This document shows positions 1-11,700 of a stretch of 64,000 bases of DNA, piece by piece; within the stretch, counting starts at the first letter, position 1; every line of letters starts with the position of its first letter. A program made the position numbers and the translations under genes. This DNA is from Agrostemma githago (lineage: Eukaryota > Streptophyta > Magnoliopsida > Caryophyllales > Caryophyllaceae), in NCBI GenBank assembly GCA_958450325.1, contig OY288257.1:8575873-8639872 (forward strand), in the 5' to 3' direction. Under the pieces are notes generated by a model that saw nothing but the letters and a program-made list of their open reading frames with translations, was not told where the DNA came from and did no database searches.

Positions 1-213
1 TCATAATCCTAGGAGCAACCAATTCCTAAAAGAGGGTCCTCAAAAATTCAAGCCACTGAAACTCGGCCATTAAGGACAAGGAAAGAAAATATGCCATCAA
101 TCAGCCAGGATTAAGAGCAAAGAAGATCTCATATTGTCACCTGTACAATGTACTCGAACAGACAATAAAAAGACGTATGATAAGCTATTAAATCAAACAA
201 GGAAAAGAGTTAC

Positions 214-3200
214 CTCCAAAGGAGTAAGTGGACATTTGCCATTGATTCTAATTGCACCCGGACGAATAACCCTACCAGGCTTTGTAAATTTGCCTCTCCA
301 ACCTCGTTCTCTTGCTGCATCCATGTCTAGTCTCTCTTGCTTTCCACCATCAAATACACAGCAAGAGAAAGCGACCATATCCTATACTCGAAGCAAAAAC
401 ACTAAAATCAACCTACAATACTCTAAAGTGATTTGCCACTTCCAAGAAAATAAACCATGTTAACTGACCTCTTCAAAACGAAGATGTACTGAGACATACT
501 TCCCTTTGCTGCTTACACTACGCTCTCGCATTCTCGCAACAAGAGTTTCTCCTATTGTTAAGATTGGTCTTGCAAATCTTAAAGCTTCATAATTTGCCAA
601 GCACCTAAGTCGCTGAACTGCTGGAGGAGCATCAAATGACAATCGATTGGCAAAGGGAGAGATCCTTATGACCCTAATTGTCCATAACAAATCATTAATA
701 GTAACAGCAAAGCTATTTCTTTAAACTTTTTCGAACAGTAAAAGATAATACAGTAATAATAAAGCAATTTAAGATTAGAAGTAAAAAGAATGAAGAAAGT
801 AAAGGAGCTCCATATTTGCTAGTTTAGGCTAGTTTCAAAGGCAATTTAGCTGTACTTCTAGCTGTACTTCTAGCTGCGGTATACCACCAATTGGGTTCGA
901 GCAGAGTCAAGTCATATGTGGAGCTTCAAGTCCAAGAAAGTAGTTAACTGGATTATTCCTTTATCTTTCCTCCTGATATTTTTATCCCAAGTTTAATGAT
1001 TCATTTTATTTTCATGTTCCATCATAGGAATCTAATATTTCATAGCGTCTTTTTGGCACTTATATAATGTTTGTGTTGGCAATTAAGCATTATGGTATGA
1101 TGACACGGGGCTATGGTGAATGTATCTAGCCATCCCTCTCTGTCTCTCCAAGAGCTCTTTGGAAAGAAATTATAAAACCTTTAAGAAGATCAAGTTAAAT
1201 GGGGACGGAGGTAGTATTTTAGAACTCAACGCACAGTTTTAAATCAAGGTTGCGACAGTGACGAATTTTGTAAAGGTTTTGAAAATCACCGCGGCGCATT
1301 TTGAGCCGATACTGAGTGCTTTTAGTGAGACTAAGCCGCAACGGCCAATACCACTCATGACTGAAATGCGGGATTTCAATTATGCATCCACATCTTTTAA
1401 CAGATTTAGCTCATGACCACTAAGTAGATGGCTTAAACAACCACAGCAAAGTCACCAGTACAGACTACAGATCCAGACACCAATAGCAGTATATACCCCG
1501 ATTAAGTCCTTAACTCTTTAAGTCTTGGAAATGAAGTCACAAAGTAACACTACAGTCTGTCAAATAGATGAGCAAGGAAAAATAAATGTAGACAGAAGAA
1601 TACTAAAGTGATGATAGAAGAGTACATCTACTTACTTTTCATCAAGTAATCTTGGCAGGACATTATCTTTATAGTATTGAACTGACGACCATGCTTTTAT
1701 TCTGAAATTGTGAACATTACTGATGTTGTGGTCATATCGCTCCATTAGGTATATAGGAATCTGAGTCACAACTCGTACTTCATTTAGTAAGGTAGTGACG
1801 AAATAATCCTCATCATATATATCACTGAACTTACTGCAGAGACATTACGCAGAGTCAGTTAAAAACTATTTTGTCATGAAGCCAAATAATGATTCCAAAA
1901 GGCAATGAAATTCCTAAGAAAAATAAGATTATAAACAGATGAATTTATCATCATACAATTACAGAAAACAAAAGAAAAACAAGGACAAACCTAGGATCTC
2001 TCCATATGCTATGAAAATGAAAATAAGGTATAACAAGAGTCGCATTAAGATAGCCTGCTACAGCAACTGCATTACATATCTAGCCACCATATAAAAAGAC
2101 CAAAAAAAGGAGGAATCAGATTACAAAACATTTCAGAAATAAACTACAAGTCAAAATGGATAAAACTTAACATCAGATTATATGTTTAAGATTTTAGATA
2201 ACAGACCGATGCCCTTTGCTGATTCAGGCCACCATTTGCTTCAACATATATATAGCCATTTGAATCAGGTAAGCCGTCTGTGAAAAGACAAGCATCAAAC
2301 TAGATGCTATCAACTTGAACTGTTGAACAACATAAAATGTGTAGCAAATTATAGAGCTATTTCAATCAAAGGCAGATAACTGATTACTGAACAGTCTCTT
2401 CGACTGAAAGATACATCAAGCAGCTTGCATTACATTAAAATATGGTATCAAAAAGAACACCATTCTGCATTGCACAACCCAAAATGTACTTGATAAATGA
2501 AAAATAGAAAAACAATTGACAGGTTGAAGAGATGACAGACAATGGACTCAGTGGCTGAAGATAATTAAAAAAGTAGCCAGAAACAGATATAGAGCAACTG
2601 CACCCACCATAGAATCATCACACATGGCACATGAGGCCATGAGGGACTCTTCATCAAGTTTCAAAAGCGCACAATAACATTATTTTCATATTGTTTAGTA
2701 AGGTAACAAGCCCTTTGATTTAGAACTGTTACTCATAAGTCATACCATACCCCTCTTTCGTGACTTTAGTAATTTTCCAGTAATCATAATACTTTCCCAA
2801 CTCCAGAGACAAGGTTCCAGTTACCCACTATGTACTATCACAGTTCATTCCAGTGTAGATCAAACCAATAAATAGTAACTCCATTATCTGATTGCCACTA
2901 TACAAGAACATACAATCATCTGAACTATGTTCTTTCTTTTTGTGTTTCTCCTTGTTTTCTCTTATGTTAATTCCAACTTGAATTATCTGGCACTGCAATT
3001 TCTAAAGATCAGGAACTGCTATTTCTGAAGGTCAAACTCCCCTACTTAAAACACATAATCCTTGGGTATTTCATCACAGTACCAATAAAGGCCATCACCA
3101 CACCAAAATCTTAGAAAACCCTCTCCCACCCTACAGAATTTTCAAGAGTTATGGGTGGTTACTATAGTGGTAGAGTGGGGTATGCCATGGGAGTTCTGAC

Positions 3201-5771
3201 TGGAGGAGGGGGTCGTACAACGTGTAGGGCGGGTGATGGCACCAGTATGTTCGGAGTGTCGTCGATGCGTTGTGGGTTGTAGGGCGGTGGTGATGATGGG
3301 TGTTGATAGTGGGGGTATGGTGACCCTTGGGATGGATGCCGAGGAGTTTTGGAGGGGGTGAGCGGGGTTCAAAGGGAACGAGTAAATGGAATGAACAAAC
3401 ACCAACAAAAGGATTGGTTAGTTTTTATTCCATCACCCTATCCTTTTCCTGTATACACCTCATCAAACAGCTTAACAGCCCCTTACATCTGATCACATCT
3501 TACAAGGTTAGCAATAATGCAACAGTGATCTGTATATAATCTAGATATCAATGAGAAGCACAAGAAAACAGAGCAAAAGCAGACAATGAAATTCATTACG
3601 CAACAACAGTTTTCATACCTTCAGAGGACAGGGACTTATTTACAACGCATGGTCTCCACTCACCACTTTTGTACGAATTTTTCCATATAGTTAAAATCTA
3701 CAAGAGAAACAATACCACGTGTCAAAGATAATACTACTAAGCTACTACATAGTACAAGCTATATAAAACCATATAGGCATATAGCTAAAATAGAAATCAA
3801 CTTTCACCAGCCACGGAGGCAGACAAAGCATGCCACCATAGCACAAATCAAACAATAACTATACAGCAAATCCTCTCTCTCCTCGGAACTTGGAAGAGCA
3901 TTGTTGCCTTGTTAGAAGTCGTAAAATAAAACAATAAGTACAAGAACAAAATCCTTCAATACTTGCAAAGCAACACCTCAATTGGTTTAAATCTAACCTA
4001 AACTCCCATATGGATCTCACTAAAGAAGCTCAAAGTCTGAAAGACAGCACCTCCGTACTCAAATCAGAGCTAAAATAGACCTCAAAATCTAATATCCATA
4101 TCTATATCTAAAGTTCTATACCAGACATCAGCTTTATATCACTAATATGAAGTAGTACTTCTTAGTTATCAAATCCATCGCTTCCGCTCAAACTATCATA
4201 CAAATTCTCAAATCACGCCTCATACTACCAGAACAACTATCCAATGGCTTCAAAAAAGTCTCGCTGCGAAATACCAAACCATGTTCAAAAAAATACATAA
4301 CTATCGAATAAAATGTTATCCATGAAAATCAAAGCAGCCACACTGATAAAGTCAAAAGGATAAAATATTATACCTAAACCAAAATTAAATCAGAAAATCT
4401 ACCCTTTCCCAAACATCATTCGAAAGCGAGACACTAATGAACCACTCAGTATATATCAGTGAATAGCCGAATACTACCAAAGCCACCATCCACATTACCA
4501 AAAGGCAGCTGAAGACCAATAAACGTTATTCTAGAAGCAATTCTCCGATAATTATTCCGTAAAAAAACACAAGTTAATAGCAGAAACTAGTTATCATTGC
4601 ACAATGTTATGCTTGAAAATACATTACCATTACCTGAAAGGCTGAAAGTGCCAGCCGTTTACCTTTCAAAAGCTAAATTTGACGCCTACAACAAAAATTC
4701 TATCAAATTCATCGAGTGCTTCCTGCAACTTACTCATGCATTAGCAATCATTGCAGGCTTAACTTGCTTACACCTCTAGATCAAAACCTCTTATAACACC
4801 AAATGCACTAAACTATAACCCACTCCAAAACTTAGGGTACATGACTAATGAAGTAATGAGCCCTAATGTCACACCTAACAGTAATTACAGTCGCAATCAC
4901 AACGTCTAAATCGCTTCCGACCACCTCTCAAAGAGGCTAATCCCACTAAACAATTACACTACAATTACAACCTAGTACCTACATTACTCAACCCGCTACG
5001 GAAAGCCAAACTTACTCTTCGCTGTAACAAATCCTAATTTCAAACCCTAATTACAGACTTAAATCAAACCCAAATTAGGCGACGAATCACATTAAACTCC
5101 TCAATGTAGTCGCCATTTGAATCAAAACTAAATGTAAATCACCACACAATAACTCTCAAACAGTCTAATAAACTACTCCGTATTTTATTAGAATCACCAC
5201 CTGCATTACTCATCCGGCCTCGAAACCTACAATTCAGGATAACGAACCCTAATTGCACACATAATCAAATCCACATCATCAATAAAACACAATTAGAACC
5301 ACTCACTTCGTCCCAATCAATTGTTTGACATACGATAATTCTTTTAAAAGCGATATGGTAATCGAAGGTAAACAAATGAATGGGTACTAACATACTAACC
5401 GCATCAGCAGTCGAATTATCCGCATCCATATGAGGGCGAAGCTTCGCATAAAGCTGCGGACTTCGATAAACCGAACCGGGGGCAGCGCGGTGGGTAACAA
5501 CCGGTCCAGCATCAAACGACACCGTTCCCATGTAAAACAGCATGCCGGAAATGTAAATAAGAGGGGCAAAAAGGAAGATACCCTGACGCCGGAGTAGAAC
5601 GGACAATATGACGTATGCGAGGCGGTGGGCGGCCGTACGGTACAGTGGGGGCGGGCCCACCGATCTGCCGTGTTTGGAGCGGCGGAACCTCGGCGAGCGT
5701 AAAGATGGGGAATGCGGCGGCGATGAAGGCGGCGCGTGGCCGTTGACCGGTAGCCTGTTGTACGCCTGCAT
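214..5771 (-). CDS. O-fucosyltransferase family protein, 5' seven exons (gene continues past left edge)
   Basis: Plant GDP-fucose protein O-fucosyltransferase family (DUF246/RRT-like), expected to be a Golgi type II membrane glycosyltransferase. Coding exons deduced from GT/AG sites and family similarity: 5771-5400, 3697-3619, 2277-2207, 2079-1991, 1833-1636, 673-469 and 381-214. Phases agree at every junction and give 394 codons. The start codon at 5771 opens a basic, proline-rich tail (MQAYNRLP), followed by one membrane anchor at about residues 64-85. Later exons encode the conserved SPFANRLSFDAPPAVQRL stretch, the HLRFEED motif split across exons 6 and 7, and a VFDGGK/GRVIRPGAIRINGKC block typical of the family. 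The catalytic C-terminus lies beyond base 1, and bases 1-213 look like intron. The frame is intact throughout, so the gene is probably functional. Exact acceptor substrate is unknown: members include pectin rhamnosyltransferases, so a fucosyl- or rhamnosyltransferase role is possible. Confidence 0.9.
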
Positions 5772-6451
5772 CTGGTGATTATTTTATTGTTTCGCTCTCC
5801 TTTGACCGGGGATGCATGTTGTGCGCACGGTGACGGAAGCACGTGCGAGTGGGGTGGTGTTTAATGTGGGTATTTGAGTTAAGTTAATACATCGACGCAA
5901 TTAATACGATTAAGAATTTATTTCTTCATTTAATCGCATAAATTAAAGTTTATCCGTTTTTTTTTTTAAATTAATTTGTTTTGGTGTTAAAAGATTCATT
6001 GAAATATTGGATTAAGTTTATGACGTAGAATTATTCTACGTATCAAACAATTTAAAACTAAACATAATTACAAAGTTGATGGACACGATAAGAACGAGTA
6101 AGTTAATCATATCATCGGTGAAAGTGGTTAGCTAATTGTGGCAGTTAATATGGGTGGAATTGAGTTTGTTAGGCAGTGGTGTGTGAGATAATGGTGGCAC
6201 CCTTTCTTCCATTTGTGTTCTTATTTTATAAGGTGTAAATATAAATGAAATCGATAACAAGTGCGTATTACTTTGAGTCTTTTGCAAGATAATACGGAAT
6301 ATTAAATTGAAGAGTTCGCCAAATATAAAAAATTGTACTCGAATAAAGAGTTTGTAAATAGGTCAAGAGGCCATGGAAGGTTAGTAATCATACAGCGTGA
6401 CTCATAAAACGACCCAATTAACGAGATAGGAGTAGTAAATATGCAAAGCAA
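5772..6451. other. Intergenic, upstream of the O-fucosyltransferase gene
   Basis: No coding region is seen. This stretch should hold the 5' UTR and promoter of the minus-strand gene starting at 5771. The first 100 bases are GC-rich and the rest is AT-rich. I could not pick a convincing TATA box. Confidence 0.5.
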
Positions 6452-6716
6452 GCCCGCAAGGGTGGAACCTAGTGGTTAAAACATGTGGTCATCATCCCAT
6501 GGTCTCAGATCCAAGCCCCTGTAACTCTTTAAGAGCGATCTTGTGGAGGTTATACGGCTTGAGGCTATGCCTTCTAGACTTAGAGTCTGTCGCGCCTAAG
6601 GGTGGCTTACATGGTGTGCGTGGTTTGCAGGTTATTGCGTACACCCGAGGATTTACCCAGAGAGCTCTAAAGATAGCGGCTGCCGGTTCCCCGTCATAAA
6701 AAAAAGAAAAAAAAGA
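6452..6716 (+). mobile_element. tRNA-derived SINE, complete, with target-site duplication
   Basis: The head resembles a tRNA gene: a box A-like CCTAGTGGTTAAAAC and, about 30 bases on, a box B-like GGTCTCAGATCCAAGCC. These are the internal RNA polymerase III promoter parts of a SINE. The body ends in an A-rich tail (about 6698-6714). A perfect 9 bp direct repeat, GCAAAGCAA, flanks it at 6443-6451 and 6717-6725, which is the expected mark of LINE-driven insertion. A second, diverged copy of the same family is split across 9297-9391 and 18195-18347. It does not encode protein; ORFs on both strands here are chance. Confidence 0.85.
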
Positions 6717-6725
6717 GCAAAGCAA

Positions 6726-8117
6726 CCCCATAAGGAGATACCCCGTACATAGTTAGTAATTATACAAAACTATAGGTTCATGTTATTTTTAACTTTTTTT
6801 TAGATCATTGTTTTAGTTCAATTTAATTATTCAAAGAAACAACGCCTTAAGATAACCCATAAAATAATTCAATTATACAGGGAATTATTATCGAAAAATC
6901 TTAAAAATGAAGAGAATCCAATAAATAATGTCGATTATACAGGGGATTATTGTACAAAACTTGTAGGGAGTACACTATACCCTTCTTTTACACCTGACCA
7001 AAACAAGAAGGGCTAAAGTATGGCTCGGGGAGTGAGGGTGGGTTCGGGCAATGTCATGCTCATGAATCATAAATACGAATTGGACTCAAAAAAAAAAAAA
7101 AAAAACAATTCCAAGTTTCGAATAAAGTTGTGAAAGTCAACTCTTTTCACAACAGCCCACCACTCATTTTCCTTTTTTTGTTTTGTTTTAAATAGAGGGA
7201 GGGAGGGCAGCACTACATTTGTTAATTTGTTTCATGTTTTTGGGAGATCTGACCCACCACTACCACTTCCTCTCCTCTGGACTTTTGCAATCATTCTCTT
7301 TACCAGCAAATCCGTCACCAGTTTGCGGGTTAAATATTATCAATGTGATGGATAAGACAAAACATGGATAAATATTTTGTATTCCGTATTTGTCTTATTT
7401 ATGTATAATATTTGATCCGTCGCACACTTACGACGAATATAGCCGTCACAAGTAAGAATTTATGTTTTTTTACCCAAGTTTTTGTTTAATTTAAGATGAT
7501 ATATTCGTCTTAAACCTATGACATGTCAAATATTTATCATGTGTGTCTAGTTTGTAGCAAATTTTTTTTTTTTTTTTATATTTTCTACCTAATTAAATAT
7601 ATTTGATCTATTTTAACATTAAAATGAATACTTCCATCACAGATAATATCAACTGTGATTTCATGTAACTACGGAGTATGAGTAAATCCCAAAAGCTCCG
7701 ATTCATTTCTCACGTACATCGTACGTGCGCACTATATATGCCACTATCCACACTTTTGCCCAAGTTTTCACCATAATCTTGTGAAATTTGTATATTGAAG
7801 ATAATTCACTTTATTGATTAAGATTGATGTATTTTAAATAATGAAGTATAGAGTATGTATTACTCCGTATGTAATTAAGTTCGATTCTTTCCTGTACATG
7901 TTAATCTACTCTAATGTGATTGATTGCATGTTTTTTAGATAAAAATAATAGTAATACTTATGACTTTTATTTAATATTGTTCTTGCCCTCTTTATATATA
8001 AAAAAAATCAAAGTAAAACTAGTGTACTATTCAATTTATTATAAAGTCAACCACGTAATATATTTGTTTAAAGATGAACTTGGATGGTTACTTTTATGAA
8101 AATGTTGTATATTAGTA
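6726..8117. other. AT-rich intergenic DNA
   Basis: No gene is visible. It holds A and T homopolymer runs, for example near 7088 and 7563. It also holds a loose inverted repeat around 7330-7425 (TTAAATATTAT against ATAATATTTGA) that may be a decayed MITE. Confidence 0.4.
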
Positions 8118-8376
8118 CTCCCTCCGATTCATTGGATTCGCAACGTATTCCGTTTTTGGCAAATTCATCAGCTTTGCAATATTTCCATTTTGGGCCATAT
8201 TTTTCCTATAAAATGACCAACCTACCCTTAACTTTTCATTACTATATTCCAAAATATTCAATCTAATATTATTATACTACTTAATCTTACATGACATCAC
8301 TATTGTGGTCCACCAATTCACTTTCCTTATTTTTTGTGTGAATAGTAAATGTTGCGATTCCAATGAATCGGAGGGG
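8118..8376. mobile_element. Stowaway-type (Tc1/mariner) MITE
   Basis: A 259 bp non-coding element bounded by TA dinucleotides (8116-8117 and 8377-8378), the Stowaway target duplication. Terminal inverted repeats are CTCCCTCCGATTCATTGGA on the left and its near-perfect reverse complement on the right (CCAATGAATCGGAGGGG). The CTCCCTCC start is typical of plant Stowaway MITEs. The interior is AT-rich and has no transposase, so it would have depended on a mariner-like transposase elsewhere. Confidence 0.88.
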
Positions 8377-8689
8377 TACTATATTATTTTACGTTTTTCT
8401 TTAAGAATTAAAAAAAAAATAGAACGGTCAAAGTTTATTGAATCATTATATTTGTATCTATAACTCAAATTATTTGATTTTTTTGGTGCTACGAAGAAGG
8501 TTAGGCCTAGAAGAGTAAAACAAAAACAAAACAAAGTAAAAGCTAAGTAATAACTAGAAATCACGAAAAGGCATAACCGAGGCCACGAAACACCTCCCAT
8601 ATCCACATAGAGCAGCTGAATCAAGACAACTCAAATTATTTGATAATAAAGATAAATTTTGTGTCTTGATATGTGAAACGAGATGATTT

Positions 8690-9296
8690 AAGTTATTGCA
8701 AGACTAAACTTCTGATTGTATTAATGTCCACGCACACAATTTTGAATAGTTGTTTATGATATTTCACAAATTACGGTAAAAACCTTTCAAAAAGAACTGA
8801 CAATAGTAGTGTAGAAGATATACTTGGAGATCCACACATATCAATCTTACATTATGAAACTACTTTAGTAACAATATCCGCGCACACATTTTTGAACGAT
8901 TATTATTCACACAATTCACAATTTTACTAATCCGTATAAAACAATCTATAAGAAAGAAGTAGAGACAAGTAGAATATATACTTGGAGATTCATGCATATC
9001 AATCTTACGTTATGAAACCACTCTAGTACATTATAATATGTGCGCACACAATTGCATAGTTGTTTACGATATTCTTCACAAATTCACGGTAAAAACGTCT
9101 TCAAACGAAAAGTAGATAGTAGAAGATATAGTTGGAGATCCATGCATTAAGAGCTATCTTACGTTACGAAACTACTACAGTAACAATGTTCGCGCACACA
9201 ATAATTTTGAATGGTTGTTTACAATGAAGTATTTCACAATTTTACGGTAAAAACCTTAGAGATTAAAGAACTAGTTAGACAGGGAGAAGTATAGAT
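8690..9296. repeat. Tandem array of ~153 bp units, left part
   Basis: Diverged head-to-tail copies marked by recurring blocks: TTACGGTAAAAAC, GAAGATATA...GGAGATCCA, CTTACGTTATGAAAC and GCGCACACAATTTTGAA. The block after TATGAAAC recurs near 8853, 9010 and 9163, a spacing of about 155 bp. The array resumes at 18348 after the SINE and LARD insertion, so both parts were once one array. The units are non-coding. Confidence 0.8.
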
Positions 9297-9391
9297 GGAG
9301 ACTAACGAGGGAACCCGCAGCCACTACCATTTTGGTGCGCTCTAGGTAAACCCTCGGGTGTAAACATAGCCTGCAAACCACGCACACCAAG
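9297..9391 (-). mobile_element. SINE copy 2, 3' part (split by the LARD)
   Basis: The reverse complement matches the 3' half of the SINE at 6452-6716, sharing GTGTGCGTGGTTTGCAGG, ACACCCGAGG and the GGTTCCC end. It stops exactly at the LARD target duplication CCAAG (9387-9391) and its 5' half resumes at 18195. No clear A tail or target duplication of its own remains, suggesting an older copy. Confidence 0.8.
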
Positions 9392-11677
9392 TGTAGACAC
9401 CCACATTTTGACCGCCAGGTGTCTATAGTAGGTCCCGCCAAACACACGATGATGATAGGACACAAACATGTTTTAATGACTCAGATATGGGCTCGAAATC
9501 ATGGACATTTGGTTTAGGCTTATTACGGAGTACAAATCTTACAAAACCAACCTCAAATCCAGGCCCAGTGGGTCGTTTCGAGTCAAATGAGACTAATTTG
9601 GGTCGATTACGGCACCAGGGGTAAAACCGTCTTTTTACGACCGAGTCAAAACCCGGTCGAAAAATATTCTCGAGACACACGAGTCAGCCGTGACACCTCA
9701 CACGGCTGATTCGGTCCCAAATACTACAAAAATCAGCTTTCATAAATATTAAACAAATCCGTTTAAGGATAGAATTCGATCTCAAGTAGGAATTCTATCC
9801 GGAAACCGAATCAGACACCGACCAAGCTCCAGATACTCGGCCAAGACATCCCAAACAGCCGAAACACTCGGCCAACTCTTCATGACAACCAAAATACTTG
9901 GCTTCCCCACCAAGAAACGAGACTTTCGTTCTTTTTCGAACTTTCGTGTTTCCTATCCAAACCGGTATTTCTTGTCACACAAGCAAGACTACCTCGATCC
10001 CTATAAATAGGACCTCCCATCCAACACAAAGGACAACGATTCTACACAACAATTACACATCATAAATCTACCATTCACATATCCTTAACATCTAGTAAGA
10101 ATTCCCGACGTAATCCCGAAGTAGTCTCGAAATTTTTACCGTCGAAACCGACCCTGTCATCCGGCCGAACCCACCGTCACCTCACACATAAAAAAAATGC
10201 ACCAAACCGACACCTTAACTCATCCCGCATCATCTCGACGCTCCCGTGCCTAAGCCACCGTCCGACGAGCTCTATACCGAGAAAGTAAAGCATGTAGGTT
10301 GAGGGTGTAAATCAAACCCGATTCTTCTCCTTTCTCTCTCTCTCTCTCTCACGTCTTTTTTCCTTTTTTTCGTCCGTCACTTTCTTTTACGGGTCGTCGG
10401 TCGTTTCGTATTATTAATATGGGTCGTTCGTCACATATTTTTATTTATTACTAATAATCGATACTACAAAAAAAACTATTTTTATAACGTTCTTAAAATA
10501 CGACACCGATTCTCTAATCGAATATCGTATCTACAAGAACTAAATTAATTAATTCTCGTTGATGTTAACAAAATCATTACATCTTTTTTTTAACAAAATT
10601 CGATGATTTTAAACGCGGAGAGAATTAACATCTTTTTCGTTCAAATTCTTTTTTTTCACTTTTCGTTCAAAACAAACTTTTTTCACAACCTTTTCTAAAA
10701 TCATTCCGACTATTCGATATCGATTTCATAATCGAATATCGAATACGACGAATATCGAAAATATAAATCGAGTATAAATTAACATATTTGTACGCGATTT
10801 ATCAAAGTTAATAATTTTCGAAAATCGAATCCGAGACAACCACCCACGCGAGTCGCGCCCCTCCCGGGCGAGTCGCGCGGGCTGCTGTAAGCCGCAACCT
10901 TTTTTCGTTTTTTTTTTCGATTTTTTCCAGCATCGTTTTCTCACATAAAACAGCGATTTTCTCGGTATATTTTCAGATTTCGACAAGTATTTTCCGCGTG
11001 TCATAAATCTTTTCTAAAATCATGCATATTATTCATTTACGTCTTTATTCGATTTATTCAAACGTTACTAACTCGTTTTCTCGTGTTTGTAGCAATTTAT
11101 TTTCATCTTTTGTTTTATTAGACTAAAACAAACCTCACATGCTAAAATAACTTTGACGTTATTAGTTTAACATGCATTAAACGACTTAGCAACCCACTTA
11201 TTTATTTTTCTCACATGCTTAGGAAAATAATGTTTGCATATCATTCAACCGTCGAACTAACCCGTGTACACCAAAAACGAACGATATCTTAGTAAAGGCC
11301 GCTAAGTGCGGGCGGGGTTGGGTGTTCTCAGTGAACTTCCCAACACGTACCCTCACCCCTTACTCAGAACCATGGTTTCCGGATGTCCGAATCCATTGGC
11401 AACGAGAGTCATTCAATACACGATATCCGATAATGTCGGTATCGGTATCGTAATGCAAAGGGACGAGCCCAATAAACTCTGACATCGGAAATGGGCCGTA
11501 TTTTGTATACGGCCCACTACGACATAGAGTGGGCTCGAATGGTTCCGAATAACCACAAAATTCGGTGGCGACTCCTACTTCGATTTAAATTTCAATTTGA
11601 CCATCTCATATGGAGATTCATTCGCCTCCCCAAACCCGCGCGTGGCCGCGTCGAGGTGGACCTATGTCATGTCCACA
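9392..11677 (+). repeat. LARD 5' LTR
   Basis: Starts TGTAGACACC and ends TGTCCACA. It has a promoter-like TATA box (CTATAAATAG at 10001-10010), a CT microsatellite near 10333-10350, and several TCGATATCGA/CGAATATCG palindromic stretches (about 10700-10750). The first 40 bases can form a short hairpin, TAGACACC pairing with GGTGTCTA. Short ORFs inside it recur in the 3' LTR and are not genes. Confidence 0.92.
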
Positions 11678-11680
11678 ATT

Positions 11681-11700
11681 TGGCGACTCCGCTGGGGATC
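11681..11700 (+). promoter_or_regulatory. LARD primer binding site
   Basis: TGGCGACTCCGCTGGGGATC lies three bases after the 5' LTR. It begins TGG, the complement of a tRNA CCA end. From memory, the match is to the 3' end of a plant tRNA-Arg, the primer used by Ogre/Tat-type elements. The tRNA identity should be treated as likely rather than proven. Confidence 0.75.

Noticed and set aside
134..463. Plus-strand ORF of 109 codons
   Set aside because: It lies opposite exon 7 of the O-fucosyltransferase gene, which has strong family similarity on the minus strand.
5387..5842. Minus-strand ORF of 151 codons at the O-fucosyltransferase start
   Set aside because: It is another frame over exon 1; the frame starting at 5771 matches the family and splices in phase.
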